The notes: a model not told the origin generated them from the letters alone. Counted from the first letter of the stretch, positions 33,510 to 42,742 are shown. The stretch: DNA of 64,000 nucleotides from Bacillota bacterium (GCA_023388055.1 JAEWGW010000011.1:310001-374000); one strand, 5' to 3'. Made by a program: numbers and translations.

Positions 33510-35792
33510 ATGAAGCGGATACCCATGATGCTTCAGCTGGCATTGATTTTGTTCTGCGTAATGGCCATACCGACAACAACCTTAACCTGGTACAGCGGAT
33601 CTCAAATTCTGGAGAATTCGGAGCATGCCATCGCCGAATCCGCACTTGCCGGACTGATTGCCAGCCGCAATCTGAATGAGAACACACTGGATATTATGGC
33701 GGAAAATACGATACGTTTGGCGGCCACCCACATTTTCGATAAAATCCGGCCTTACGAAACCTTCAATGAAATGAACTCCAATTATGAAAATGTGTTGAAT
33801 GCCTTGTCCGTTCAAACGGATTTGCGGAATATGAATCAGATTGGGGACGGAATTTATTCCTCCTTTTTTCACCTGAGTGATTCGGACTATGTGGTTTCCA
33901 CGGATGAAGGCATTACTACACTCGACCGGTATGAGGACATGGAATGGCTCCAGGATGCGTTCACTGAGCGCAGTGGAATTACAGGAATTTGGTATCCACG
34001 CAAGCTGGAATCGGGTGTGAATGTGGTTTCGTATGTGCTGTCCCTGAACCGGCTGTCCACCACGACCCGGGGCACCATTGTGGTGAATGTGCGGGAAACC
34101 CAGATGGAGCAGGATATGCGCGCCTCCAACGGCGGCAAACACCGGTATATGTTTATGAATGCCAATGGCACCGTTATTTCCAGCCAGGACAAAAGCCTGC
34201 TTCTGACCAAAGGGAACAATGATCCGTATATTGCCGGTCTGATGGCTGCGAACCGGACGGAAGGGTACTCCTTCCGCCAGCATGACGGAGACCGGCTGCT
34301 GTATACCTGGTCGCGCTCAGAGCGTTACGGGTGGATGTATGTGAATATCTCATCGGTGAATGAGCTGCTGAGCAAAACCCATTCCATGCAAAAGAAAATT
34401 GTGCTCCTGACGGCCGTGATTATTTTTGCGGGAACCGTGCTCACCTTGTTCTTCGCCACCTGGCTGTCTAAGCCGGCCCGGGAGCTGGTCCGGACCCTGC
34501 GCAAGCGGGGACATCTGGGGGTGAAGGACCGCAATGAGCTATCTTATTTGCATGCGGCATTCCAACGGATGCAAGAAGAAGAGGAGGCGCTCCACGGGCT
34601 GCTGCATGTCCGGGAGAAGGATGCCAGCCGCCATGCGGTCCATAATCTGCTCCGCGGCGAATTAACCCCACAGGCAGCCAAGATGTTTCCGGCTCGGTAT
34701 TTTTTGGTGGCGGTGATCTCCATTGACGGCTACCGGAAATATGTCAGCGGGAATGAGCCTCAGGTCCGGCAGCAGCACCGCCAGGAATTGATCGCCTACT
34801 GTGAAGGGTTGTTTCCCGCCGAGATGTTTACCAAATGTGTGTATCAGGGAAACAACTGCTTCGCCATCATTCTGAACTATAACCATGCCGAGTATGAAAG
34901 CGAGGGTGATGGTTCAGGGTTTGACGCTGCGCTGGTGGATATCCGGGACAAGGCAGCCGAGATTCTGGGGCAATCCGTCACTATCGGGGTCAGCAAAGCG
35001 ACAGAATCCAGCGATAATGTAGCCGAGTGCGCCATTGAAGCGATGGAGGGAATCAAACACAGGATGATTGCCGGAGGGGGCGGCATCCATTATTGGAGAG
35101 ATCAGGAGGGGCTTGAGAAACGCTACATTTATCCGGCGAACAGCGAACGGCGGCTGCTGAATTTTTTGGATCAGGGTCAATTGGACAATATTATTAAAGA
35201 ATTGGATGTGATCAGCACCGAAATTCGTTCGGCGGAATATATCTCCTACGATAATATCCTGTTTATCTACCATCAGCTTACAGGGGTAACCATCAAGCAT
35301 CTGCGGGAGAACTATGTGAATACGGCGCGGATTTTTGTGGGAAGGGGCAATGTGTATGCCGTATTGGCTTCGATTGACACCCTGGATGAGTTGGATGAAT
35401 ATTTGCGCCAGTTCTATACGGAGATTATCCAGCATCTGGCCCGGACACCGGGGGAAGCGGCCAATTACGGCGAGCGAATGATCCACTATCTAAACGAGCA
35501 TTACCGGGAGGACATTGTCTTCGAGGACATGGCCAAGGAAATCGGCATCAGCTATTCGTATATGCGCAAAATCGCCTTCGAAATGACGGGGATGAGCCTG
35601 ATCGACTACCTGAACCAACTGCGGATCGAACATGCCAAAAGAATGCTGCTGGAAACCACACTCTCCATTTCACAGATTGCCTTGGAGGTGGGCTACATGA
35701 ACGTGCAGAGCTTCAACCGGTTTTTCCGCAAGTTCGAGGGAATGCCCCCCAGCAGCTACAAGTCGGCAAAAACCCGTTCCGTGGACATGTGA
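33510..35792 (+). CDS. Membrane-bound AraC-family regulator (Cache-type sensor)
   Basis: A 760-residue one-component sensor. It has an N-terminal helix (about 7-28), an extracytoplasmic Cache-like domain to about 290, a second helix (about 292-315), a cytoplasmic linker and GGDEF-like degenerate region, and a C-terminal AraC domain with IVFEDMAKEIGISYSYMRK and ISQIALEVGYMNVQSFNRF, ending GMPPSSYK. Proteins of this design sit before LplB/YtcP importers in Paenibacillus and switch them on in response to an external sugar. ATG 33510 follows AAGAGGAGGG. A cre-like site precedes it. Confidence 0.9.
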   Translation: MKRIPMMLQLALILFCVMAIPTTTLTWYSGSQILENSEHAIAESALAGLIASRNLNENTLDIMAENTIRLAATHIFDKIRPYETFNEMNSNYENVLNALSVQTDLRNMNQIGDGIYSSFFHLSDSDYVVSTDEGITTLDRYEDMEWLQDAFTERSGITGIWYPRKLESGVNVVSYVLSLNRLSTTTRGTIVVNVRETQMEQDMRASNGGKHRYMFMNANGTVISSQDKSLLLTKGNNDPYIAGLMAANRTEGYSFRQHDGDRLLYTWSRSERYGWMYVNISSVNELLSKTHSMQKKIVLLTAVIIFAGTVLTLFFATWLSKPARELVRTLRKRGHLGVKDRNELSYLHAAFQRMQEEEEALHGLLHVREKDASRHAVHNLLRGELTPQAAKMFPARYFLVAVISIDGYRKYVSGNEPQVRQQHRQELIAYCEGLFPAEMFTKCVYQGNNCFAIILNYNHAEYESEGDGSGFDAALVDIRDKAAEILGQSVTIGVSKATESSDNVAECAIEAMEGIKHRMIAGGGGIHYWRDQEGLEKRYIYPANSERRLLNFLDQGQLDNIIKELDVISTEIRSAEYISYDNILFIYHQLTGVTIKHLRENYVNTARIFVGRGNVYAVLASIDTLDELDEYLRQFYTEIIQHLARTPGEAANYGERMIHYLNEHYREDIVFEDMAKEIGISYSYMRKIAFEMTGMSLIDYLNQLRIEHAKRMLLETTLSISQIALEVGYMNVQSFNRFFRKFEGMPPSSYKSAKTRSVDM

Positions 35793-35816
35793 GTCAGATT
35801 GTATATCCGTAAGCGA

Positions 35817-35866
35817 ATCAGCTGCTTCTTCCGGTTTCTAAGCGGGAGGGGCAGCTTATTTTTGCT
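35817..35866 (+). terminator. Stem-loop terminator after the AraC sensor gene
   Basis: AGCTGC and the complementary GCAGCT, with partly paired inner sequence, are followed by TTATTTTTG. It separates the regulator from the importer genes. Confidence 0.6.
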
Positions 35867-35957
35867 CTTACCCATCATTTTTGATCATACGGGGCTGAAC
35901 GAAGGGGGAATAGATGGTAGCGTTATCAAAAATGACAGGTAGAATCAAACCTCATGA

Positions 35958-35987
35958 TTTACGCAAAAGCCGTAAGGACGCTATGAT
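35958..35987 (+). promoter_or_regulatory. Possible promoter of the LplB-type importer operon
   Basis: TTTACG (35958-35963) and TATGAT (35982-35987) are spaced by 18 bases, 65 bases before the permease start. The match is moderate and may depend on the AraC regulator. Confidence 0.35.
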
Positions 35988-36052
35988 AAAGCTACGCTCG
36001 AATCAACCGGAATACCCACAACCGGGATTGACATTCATGAGGAGGTGAAACT

Positions 36053-37021
36053 GTGAAAGGAATGACTGCTTCTGAGCCCCAAAATGAAACCGCTTTATAT
36101 GCAGCGAAAAACCGGAAATTCGGATGGCTCTATTATCTGCGCCGGGATTGGGAGCTGTACGTTTTGCTCCTGCTTCCTCTAGCCATGGTGCTTACCTTTA
36201 AGTATGCCTCCATGTTTGGCTTAACCATTGCCTTCAAGGATTACAAGGTGGCGAGAGGCTTCTGGGGCAGTGATTGGGTAGGGCTTAAGGTGTTTCAGGA
36301 CATTTTTGCCAAGCCGGATTTTGGCAGAGCGGTCCGGAATACGCTGCTGTTGAATATTCTCGACTTATTATTCAGCTTCACGATGCCGATCATTCTGGCC
36401 CTTCTGATTAATGAGGTCAAGAATCTGCTGTTTAAGCGCATCAACCAGACCCTGCTTTACCTGCCTCACTTTTTGTCCTGGGTCATTATCGGGGCTATTG
36501 CATACCAGCTCTTGAGTGAGGGTAGCGGGATGGTGAACAATGTCATTGAGCAGTTGGGCGGAGACCGCATTCCATTCCTGCAGCAGGACCGGAATTGGCT
36601 AATCAGCTATCTGGCCATCGGGGTATGGCAAAGCATGGGCTGGGGGACCATTATCTATCTGGCTGCCATGAGCGGCATCAATCCGGAGCTGTACGAGGCT
36701 GCTATTGTGGATGGAGCAGGCCGGCTCCGCAAAATGTGGAATGTGACGCTGCCGTCTATCCGTATGACCATCGTGACACTGTTGATTCTCAGCTTGGGCG
36801 GTGTCATGGGCGGCTCCTTTGAACGGATTATGGCGCTGCAGAATAAGGCTACAACCGAGTTCACCACGACCATTCCGGTGCTGGTGTACCGGTGGGGGAT
36901 CGAAAGCGGCAACTTCAGCCGCGCTACCGCGTTGGGATTGTTCCAATCCGTCATCGGACTGATTCTGGTGCTGACCGCAGACCGGATTGCCAAGAAGCTG
37001 GGTGAGGACGGACTGATTTAG
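36053..37021 (+). CDS. Sugar ABC transporter permease, LplB type
   Basis: A 322-residue protein with six membrane helices and the EAA-loop region ELYEAAIVDGAGRLRKMWNVTLPSI that contacts the ATPase. The N-terminal form RRDWELYVLLLLPLAMVLTFKY is typical of LplB permeases. The start is GTG 36053 after GGAGGTGA; an ATG nine bases later is possible. It works with the next permease and the lipoprotein at 38141. No ATPase is encoded here, so a shared MsmX-like ATPase probably powers it. Confidence 0.92.
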   Translation: MKGMTASEPQNETALYAAKNRKFGWLYYLRRDWELYVLLLLPLAMVLTFKYASMFGLTIAFKDYKVARGFWGSDWVGLKVFQDIFAKPDFGRAVRNTLLLNILDLLFSFTMPIILALLINEVKNLLFKRINQTLLYLPHFLSWVIIGAIAYQLLSEGSGMVNNVIEQLGGDRIPFLQQDRNWLISYLAIGVWQSMGWGTIIYLAAMSGINPELYEAAIVDGAGRLRKMWNVTLPSIRMTIVTLLILSLGGVMGGSFERIMALQNKATTEFTTTIPVLVYRWGIESGNFSRATALGLFQSVIGLILVLTADRIAKKLGEDGLI

Positions 37022-37035
37022 CAAGGAGGCGAACC

Positions 37036-37935
37036 ATGAAACCATCTGCCGGCATTTTTGCCGCCAACAAAAAACATCGTTATGACATTTGGGATATCCT
37101 GATCCATGTGGTGCTGATTCTCGCCTCCTTGGCGTGTACGCTCCCCTTCCTTCATGTGGCTGCCAAATCCTTTAGTGAGGATGCTTATGTAATCGCTAAC
37201 AAGGTCTATCTGTGGCCTGCGGGCTTCACGACAGCTGCTTATGAGAAGATTTTTGCCGATGCCAGTATCCTCAGATCCTTGTATGTATCGGTTTTGGTTA
37301 CGGTGCTGTTTACTATACTCGGCATGATCGTGACCATCTGCGCAGCCTACCCGTTATCCCGGAAGCAGCTGAAGGGACGGACCGTATTTACCTTCATCTT
37401 TGTATTCACCATGTACTTCCATGGGGGCATCATTCCCGATTACATGCTGATGAACAGCCTGGGTATGCTGGATACTCTGTGGTCCCTGGTGCTGCCCTTA
37501 TCCTTCAGCGCGTTCAATCTGCTGATTATGAAAAGCTCCATTATGAGCAGCATTCCCGCCAGTCTGGAGGAATCCGCCCGGATTGACGGAGCTGGACATT
37601 TCCGGATTCTCTGGAATATTGTCCTCCCATTGTGCAAGCCGATCATGGCTACGTTATCTCTGTTCTATGCAGTTGGCCGCTGGAATGCTTACCAGGATGC
37701 GCTGTTTTATATCAAACACAATACCGATTTGCGTCCACTGCAGCTGAAGCTGTATTATCTGGTCATTCAAGCCTCGGAAAGCTTCCAGCTGGAAGCTGTG
37801 AATGTGCAGCTGAGCAACCCGGAGGTGCTGAAGGCCTCGGTAGTGGTATTTGCCACTCTGCCGATTGTGTGTGTTTATCCCTTCATCCAGAAGTACTTTG
37901 TAAAGGGGACTATGCTGGGGGCTGTCAAGGAGTAA
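37036..37935 (+). CDS. Sugar ABC transporter permease, YtcP type
   Basis: A 299-residue CUT1-type permease with six helices and the EAA loop SLEESARIDGAGHFRILWNIVLPLC. The long C-terminal extracytoplasmic loop with YYLVIQASESFQLE is characteristic of YtcP. ATG 37036 follows AAGGAGG by seven bases. It partners the LplB-type permease 14 bases upstream. Sugar identity (oligosaccharide or aldotetraouronate type) cannot be read. Confidence 0.92.
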   Translation: MKPSAGIFAANKKHRYDIWDILIHVVLILASLACTLPFLHVAAKSFSEDAYVIANKVYLWPAGFTTAAYEKIFADASILRSLYVSVLVTVLFTILGMIVTICAAYPLSRKQLKGRTVFTFIFVFTMYFHGGIIPDYMLMNSLGMLDTLWSLVLPLSFSAFNLLIMKSSIMSSIPASLEESARIDGAGHFRILWNIVLPLCKPIMATLSLFYAVGRWNAYQDALFYIKHNTDLRPLQLKLYYLVIQASESFQLEAVNVQLSNPEVLKASVVVFATLPIVCVYPFIQKYFVKGTMLGAVKE

Positions 37936-37950
37936 GCCTATCCTTGCCTA

Positions 37951-38110
37951 GGGCGTGTCTGAAAACTCCGAGGGGAGCAGGTTTTAACGAATTTTCGTTC
38001 ATGGCAAGGCACTTTTCTGCAGGCGTACCGGGGGTACGTCAAGGAAAAGTAACGCAGCAAGGGATGAAAAGGCGATGAAAGATGCCCTCAACGAGTTTTC
38101 AGACACGGCC
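37951..38110. repeat. 160-bp palindromic MITE-like element
   Basis: The ends GGGCGTGTCTGAAAACTC (37951-37968) and its inverted partner (38093-38110) match at 17 of 18 bases. Inside, ACTTTTC / GAAAAGT and CGTACC / GGTACG continue the symmetry, so the whole unit could fold into one long hairpin. TA flanks both ends. It sits between the permease and the solute-binding protein genes of one transporter, where it could also act as an RNA structure that sets relative expression. Confidence 0.7.
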
Positions 38111-38140
38111 TAATACAATATTGATTATGGGGGAGATTCA

Positions 38141-39790
38141 ATGAGCAAGATGAAATGGGTTCCCGTATTGCTGGCAGGAGCTGTGAGTGCAGGGCTGCTG
38201 GCAGGCTGTAATGACAAGGGGAGTGAAAGCCAGGCATCGTCCGCTCCGTCAGCCGCTGCTGCTAGTCCAGGTGCAAGCGCACCGGCAAGCTCAGGTTTGC
38301 TGGATGCCAACAACCGGTTTCCCCAGACGGTGACACTGGATATCCCGGTGTATGACCGGGCCTTTGAAGGCTGGAATGTGGCGGATAACTATTACACCCG
38401 TTGGATTCAGAAGGAATTTGGTGAGAAGCATAATGTGAAAGTAAACTTCGTGCCCATCGCCAGAACCAATGAGGTTCGCGACTTCGAGCAGCTGCTGTCG
38501 GCAGCCAAGGCTCCGGATATTATCTTCCACTATGACATGCCTCAGGCCTTGACCTATTACGGAGAAGAGGTTCTGCAGCCGCTGAAGCTGGAGGAAATCC
38601 AGAAGTATGCCCCCACTTATTGGAAGAGTATGAGCAAAACCATCGAGCAGTACGGCAATGTGGATAAAAAGAACATGTTCGTGTTCGCCAAACGCCCCAA
38701 CTACAGCAACTGGGTAGGCATCATCCGCAAGGATTGGGTGGAGAAGGTCGGTATGAAGGTAGAGGATCTCAACTCTCTGGAGAAATACAATGAGATGCTG
38801 GCCAAATGGAAGCAGGCCGGGCTTGGCGTTGGGGGAGCCGCACTGACACGCAACAATTACAATTACAGCTTTGCCTTCCGCGAATGGCCAGTGGACCCCA
38901 AGAAACATGCTTTATATTCAGACCTGGCCGTTGCCGACTTCACCTCTCCTGCAACGGAGGCATGGCTGAAGAACCTGAACTATCAATATACCAACGGCTT
39001 GATTGACAAGGAATTCTATCTCCGCGATGACGACAACAAGATCAAGGCGGAATTCGTGGCAGGCAAAACCGGGACCTACGGTCTTTACCTGACCAGCAAT
39101 TCCGATGTGTTCAATGCAACCCTGAAGAATAATCCGGGAGCCACCTTCGCTGTTGTTCCGCCGGAAGCGGGAATCCCGAAGGGAGGCAAAGCCCCGGGCC
39201 GTGCCGACTGGCCCTTCGGTTTGATTATGGGGATTAACCACAAGTCCTCCGAGCAGGAGCGGGTAGCGGTATGGCTGTATCTGGAGTGGATGAGCCAGCC
39301 CAAGAATCTCTTCTTCCTGCAGAATGGCGTAGAGGGCCAAAACTATAACCTGGATGCCAATGGCCTTCCCAAAAAAGTGGCGGACTTCAAGGGTGAATCC
39401 AAGCTGTCCAATAACAATAACAAGGACTATTGGGCCCTTGTGACCGAAATCGCCGAATTCTCCACACCAGAACTGACGGATAAGGCTAACCGGATCAACT
39501 GGACGGTGCCAGGTCAAGAAGCGTTGACCGACCAGCTGCTGAAAAACTGGAAAGATGGCGAGCAATACCGTATTCCCGATCCGTTGTTCACCTTGGTATT
39601 GAAGAAGGTCAGTGAGCATAAGGCCGATCTGAACGCTCTCTTCCAGGAGCTCTACCTGAAGATCGTCATGTCTCCTGCCGACCAGTTCGACAAGCTGTAT
39701 GCAGATGCCAAGAAGAAGTTCCTGGATGCCGGCTACCAGGAAATCCTCAATGAAAAGCAAAAGGCCATTGACGCTAATCAGTTTAAGTAA
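38141..39790 (+). CDS. Extracellular solute-binding lipoprotein of the LplB/YtcP importer
   Basis: A 549-residue lipoprotein. The signal peptide ends in the lipobox LLAGC (Cys near residue 23), followed by a Ser/Ala/Pro-rich linker of about 30 residues and a large binding domain. Length and sequence style match the LplA-like binding proteins of Paenibacillus. ATG 38141 follows GGGGGAG. A fragment resembling its C-terminus remains at 40102-40149, showing that a paralogue once lay downstream. Confidence 0.92.
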   Translation: MSKMKWVPVLLAGAVSAGLLAGCNDKGSESQASSAPSAAAASPGASAPASSGLLDANNRFPQTVTLDIPVYDRAFEGWNVADNYYTRWIQKEFGEKHNVKVNFVPIARTNEVRDFEQLLSAAKAPDIIFHYDMPQALTYYGEEVLQPLKLEEIQKYAPTYWKSMSKTIEQYGNVDKKNMFVFAKRPNYSNWVGIIRKDWVEKVGMKVEDLNSLEKYNEMLAKWKQAGLGVGGAALTRNNYNYSFAFREWPVDPKKHALYSDLAVADFTSPATEAWLKNLNYQYTNGLIDKEFYLRDDDNKIKAEFVAGKTGTYGLYLTSNSDVFNATLKNNPGATFAVVPPEAGIPKGGKAPGRADWPFGLIMGINHKSSEQERVAVWLYLEWMSQPKNLFFLQNGVEGQNYNLDANGLPKKVADFKGESKLSNNNNKDYWALVTEIAEFSTPELTDKANRINWTVPGQEALTDQLLKNWKDGEQYRIPDPLFTLVLKKVSEHKADLNALFQELYLKIVMSPADQFDKLYADAKKKFLDAGYQEILNEKQKAIDANQFK

Positions 39791-39807
39791 CGGCAGCAGG
39801 CAGCCGC

Positions 39808-39846
39808 AAAAACAGCCACAGCTCCGGTTGGGAGCGTGGCTGTTTG
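39808..39846 (+). terminator. Rho-independent terminator after the solute-binding protein gene
   Basis: AAACAGCCAC (39810-39819) pairs perfectly with GTGGCTGTTT (39836-39845), with inner pairing of AGCTCC and GGAGC. Confidence 0.8.
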
Positions 39847-39877
39847 CTATGGTGAGGAGGGGGATTCGATGGATGCG

Positions 39878-40061
39878 CTAACGAATCTGTAACACGCTAT
39901 TTCTGCTAATTGGCAGGAAAAAGAGACCTAACGAATCTGACACACGCTATTCGCCCATTTGAAGGTGTTTTGGAGCTGACTTGGACAAATAGAGTGGCTA
40001 GGATTCGTTAGATTTCCAAAATGCTCATTTGTCCTCAAATAGCGTTATGTAGATTCGTTAG
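39878..40061. repeat. Four-arm intergenic repeat, CTAACGAATCT family, copy 1
   Basis: Arms with consensus CTAACGAATCT-N5-ACGCTATTTG begin at 39878 and 39928 (direct) and end at 40011 and 40061 (inverted). Spacing is 50, 83 and 50 bases, total 184. The copy at 49292-49475 has exactly the same length and spacing. No coding potential is seen. Confidence 0.88.
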
Positions 40062-40101
40062 AGCTGATCATCCATGCAATAACGAAGCCGTACATCAGTA
40101 A

Positions 40102-40149
40102 CAATTCGACAAGCTGTATGCGGACGCCAAGAAAAAGTCTCTGGTTTAA
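40102..40149 (+). pseudogene. Remnant of a second solute-binding protein gene (C-terminal tail)
   Basis: Fifteen codons read QFDKLYADAKKKSLV and then a stop, nearly the same as QFDKLYADAKKKFL of the intact lipoprotein at about 39682. Over 43 bases 37 are identical, with most changes silent, so this is a diverged paralogue and not a recent copy. The rest of that gene is gone, and repeat copy 1 lies between the intact gene and the remnant. Confidence 0.7.
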
Positions 40150-40152
40150 TTT

Positions 40153-41040
40153 TTAATCATCCGACTGCTTGAGGACAGTTCCCTTCTTGGGCATAAGCGT
40201 ATCTGTGGAGTTACCGAAATATAAGGGCAGACCCTCTGCCAGAATGGGATGGAGCGTCTTCGTGGGGTTTTGGCGCTGGTGATGGATATGAAGATGGGGC
40301 TCGGAGGAAGAACCGCTGTTCCCCACACGTCCCAGCAAATCTCCCTGCTTTATGTGGTCACCCACCTGAACCGTGATACTGCCTTGCTTGAAGTGGTTGA
40401 GCAGGAGATAGGTCCCACTGTCGTCCAACCTCAGATAAACATGGTTCCCGGCCATGGTCTGAAAGTTTTCTTCACCTGGTATTAAGTCGGGTTCGTCCTG
40501 ATAAGCTGCAATAACCGTTCCAGTCGCAGGGGACAGCACCTCCCGGTTCCAAACACCGTAATCCTCCGGATTTCGGCTGCCAGTTTCATAAGGCTCCATT
40601 ACGATATCGTAGGCCCAGCGTTCCGAAGGCCATATGGCATGGGGGAGATTGTCCTCTACGGAATCGCCGCCCCATCCAATTACAGCTTCCTCTGCGAAGG
40701 GCCAGGTTATGATAGCAGAAGGACTGCTCTCTGTAAGGGAAGCCGGATAGGCAAGCGGGATTACATTCACAGTCAACAGCAAACAGGAAGCCCAAAGGGT
40801 ATAGATGATCAGACTAACTGCCCGTTTGATCGGCTGCTTGCGTCTGGATGTGAATAGCATAAGAGCTCCGGTCTGATAAAGAAGGCCTGCCACTCCGGCA
40901 AAAGGCAGAACCAGCTTCAGGACGAACCATGAATAAACACCCGGAAGTCCTTGGTATAGCCAGATCAAGGCCGGGAGCAGAAGCGTCAGGAGCATGATGG
41001 CTCCATTCATAACACCTATTTTTTGGATAAAACGGTTCAT
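40153..41040 (-). CDS. M23-family metallopeptidase, membrane-anchored
   Basis: A 295-residue protein with three to four N-terminal membrane helices (to about residue 110) and a C-terminal LytM/M23 domain. Zinc ligands are visible as the H and D of HAIWPSERWAYDI and the closing HLH of EPHLHIH; the core GNSGSSS precedes the latter. Such enzymes cut peptidoglycan cross-bridges or act as scaffolds at the cell surface. ATG 41040 follows GAGGAGTGA. The stop lies three bases beyond the pseudogene tail on the other strand. Confidence 0.85.
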   Translation of the reverse strand: MNRFIQKIGVMNGAIMLLTLLLPALIWLYQGLPGVYSWFVLKLVLPFAGVAGLLYQTGALMLFTSRRKQPIKRAVSLIIYTLWASCLLLTVNVIPLAYPASLTESSPSAIITWPFAEEAVIGWGGDSVEDNLPHAIWPSERWAYDIVMEPYETGSRNPEDYGVWNREVLSPATGTVIAAYQDEPDLIPGEENFQTMAGNHVYLRLDDSGTYLLLNHFKQGSITVQVGDHIKQGDLLGRVGNSGSSSEPHLHIHHQRQNPTKTLHPILAEGLPLYFGNSTDTLMPKKGTVLKQSDD

Positions 41041-41192
41041 TCGATTCAGTCACTCCTCTGGTGATGTATATGTCTGTAATGGTTAGACGCCAGCAGATGC
41101 GGATTCCCTTCAAATTTCCGTTTTTCCTTTTTGAGGTTTGGACAATTATGATACAATTGGCGATATCGGGTAAGCAAGGTTGGGGGAAATAA

Positions 41193-41528
41193 ATGCGTAA
41201 TATGGTAGATGATATTGATTTCCAGGACGGTGTGATTGAACTTAATGATTTTTATTATGAACCAGAAATGTATCCGGAAGAACAAAAATGGTTTTTTAAG
41301 AATGATATTTTACAAGTGCAGTATGACGATGGGAAATATATACTTGATGTGGGCTGGTTGCCTGAATTCAACCTAATTGAAGGTGCTTTTAAGATCGTTG
41401 CAATATACAACTATGATTGGGACAAACCTGTATTTAGAAGGAATGCAGTTGAAATAAATAAAGCAAAATTATTTTTAAAAGAAGCTATAGAGCTAATTGG
41501 GAAATTAAGGTTTACAAGAGATGGATAA
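41193..41528 (+). CDS. Hypothetical protein, AT-rich
   Basis: A 111-residue soluble protein without a family I can name. It is acidic in its first half (EPEMYPEEQKWF) and has an alternating hydrophobic pattern suggesting beta strands (GKYILDVGWLPEF, FKIVAIYNYDWDKPVF), then a C-terminal helix. This shape is common among toxin-immunity and SMI1-like small proteins, but that is only a resemblance. ATG 41193 follows GGGGGAA. It is clearly more AT-rich than its neighbours and overlaps the next gene by eight bases, so the pair probably arrived together. Confidence 0.65.
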   Translation: MRNMVDDIDFQDGVIELNDFYYEPEMYPEEQKWFFKNDILQVQYDDGKYILDVGWLPEFNLIEGAFKIVAIYNYDWDKPVFRRNAVEINKAKLFLKEAIELIGKLRFTRDG

Positions 41529-42087
41529 AAACACCCTTTACGCAGAAATCCTTTATTTGGGCTTTGTTTTTGAAAAAGGGCGTGTTAGTAAAAAGAAATG
41601 GAGTCTTATTTACAAAAAACATCTGGGAAAACAGATTGTACAATGGAATAAGGCAGTTTCATTAATGAATGATGTTCAAACGACAGAAGAAGATGTTTCT
41701 TTCTTTAAGAATTTTATTGAATTTTGCGAATGCAGCAATGAGTTTATAAAAATTTATAGCTGTACATATTCGCGTTTAAAAGAATACGAAAAAATAAATT
41801 TTGCCGACGTGACCTCCGTTCTGGATCACAGCGCGGAATCAAAAGTCCTCATAACATTAATGCGTGATTTGATATGTGAGACCACTGTTCTGTTAGCATC
41901 AAACAAACTCTGGATACCAGTAGAAGAAGTCTATATACGCCTTAATGCTCTCCATAATATCCCACGGTTTTTTAGCGACCAACCTATTGATGGAAAGAAT
42001 AAGATCGATTTTAAAATAACAGTGGAGTATACCCTTTCGAACATGAATGATCAAATGAAGAGTAAATATGGTAACCTTTTTGTATAA
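41521..42087 (+). CDS. Hypothetical protein, AT-rich, coupled to the previous gene
   Basis: A 188-residue, mostly helical soluble protein of unknown family. Long amphipathic stretches (about 20-70, 75-110 and 160-185) could form a helical bundle; there is no signal peptide or membrane segment. It starts inside the end of the preceding gene, implying translational coupling. Its AT-rich codon use sets it apart from the flanking GC-richer genes and points to horizontal acquisition. Confidence 0.6.
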   Translation: MDKNTLYAEILYLGFVFEKGRVSKKKWSLIYKKHLGKQIVQWNKAVSLMNDVQTTEEDVSFFKNFIEFCECSNEFIKIYSCTYSRLKEYEKINFADVTSVLDHSAESKVLITLMRDLICETTVLLASNKLWIPVEEVYIRLNALHNIPRFFSDQPIDGKNKIDFKITVEYTLSNMNDQMKSKYGNLFV

Positions 42088-42137
42088 ACAATCTAAAAGA
42101 AACTTGCCGCGGTTCTGAGTGAGTTTGAACCTTTCAT

Positions 42138-42731
42138 TTATTCTCTAGGCAATAAAATCCTCGTAGCCGGCCCATGCTTTTCGACTTCTCCTTCATCAAA
42201 ACGAAAATCCCAATGAAGCTTGTGAAACGTTACACTGATGATGTCTAAAGGTTCAGCACCGTTGTAGATAACTTCTCTATTGGGGTCATTGCTAACAAAA
42301 AGAGTGATTCTGTCCTTGAACCGGGTTATATTCACAGCATGAATAAAACCTGATGATTCCCCACTATATACATTATCTTGCAGTTCTCTGATATTATGGG
42401 TCATATTGACCATATCGAAAAGCTTTTGAAGTTTGCTGTGAGGATAGTGCCATTGCAGGTAACCAACATTATAACTATAGTCCATGGTTAACTTTCTTAA
42501 ATTGCCAAGGTCAATTGTAAAAAAAGAGGCTATCCCCATATGTGGAGTCAAAAAAACTCTCCCGCTCAATTCATTCACCTGTTTGGGACTGCCAAAGTAC
42601 ATGATATCCGGCAGGTTCTTCGGCAAATTTACTGCCTCCTTCGAAGTAAAGTTAAATCTTGGGTAAAGAATAATCCCCTCATATTGCGGTGGTTTCCATG
42701 GGAAATGTTCGGCCTTGCATAGTATGATCAA
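42138..42731 (-). CDS. Hypothetical protein, possible ADP-ribosyltransferase-like fold
   Basis: A 197-residue protein without a clear family. The segment PDIMYFGSPKQVNELSGR followed by VFLTPHMGIASFF resembles the YHGSP...VFATP pattern of small ADP-ribosyltransferase-fold proteins, but the catalytic set is not evident, so this is only a suggestion. The start (TTG 42731) lies almost against the terminator at 42743 and has no good ribosome binding site; the gene may be 5' truncated. It forms the edge of the AT-rich island. Confidence 0.5.
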   Translation of the reverse strand: MIILCKAEHFPWKPPQYEGIILYPRFNFTSKEAVNLPKNLPDIMYFGSPKQVNELSGRVFLTPHMGIASFFTIDLGNLRKLTMDYSYNVGYLQWHYPHSKLQKLFDMVNMTHNIRELQDNVYSGESSGFIHAVNITRFKDRITLFVSNDPNREVIYNGAEPLDIISVTFHKLHWDFRFDEGEVEKHGPATRILLPRE

Positions 42732-42742
42732 TGAAACAGAAC

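Noticed and set aside
37632..38078. Open frame of 148 codons across the end of the YtcP-type permease gene and the palindromic element
   Set aside because: It overlaps a clear permease gene in another frame and then reads through the MITE-like repeat; no motif or ribosome binding site supports it.
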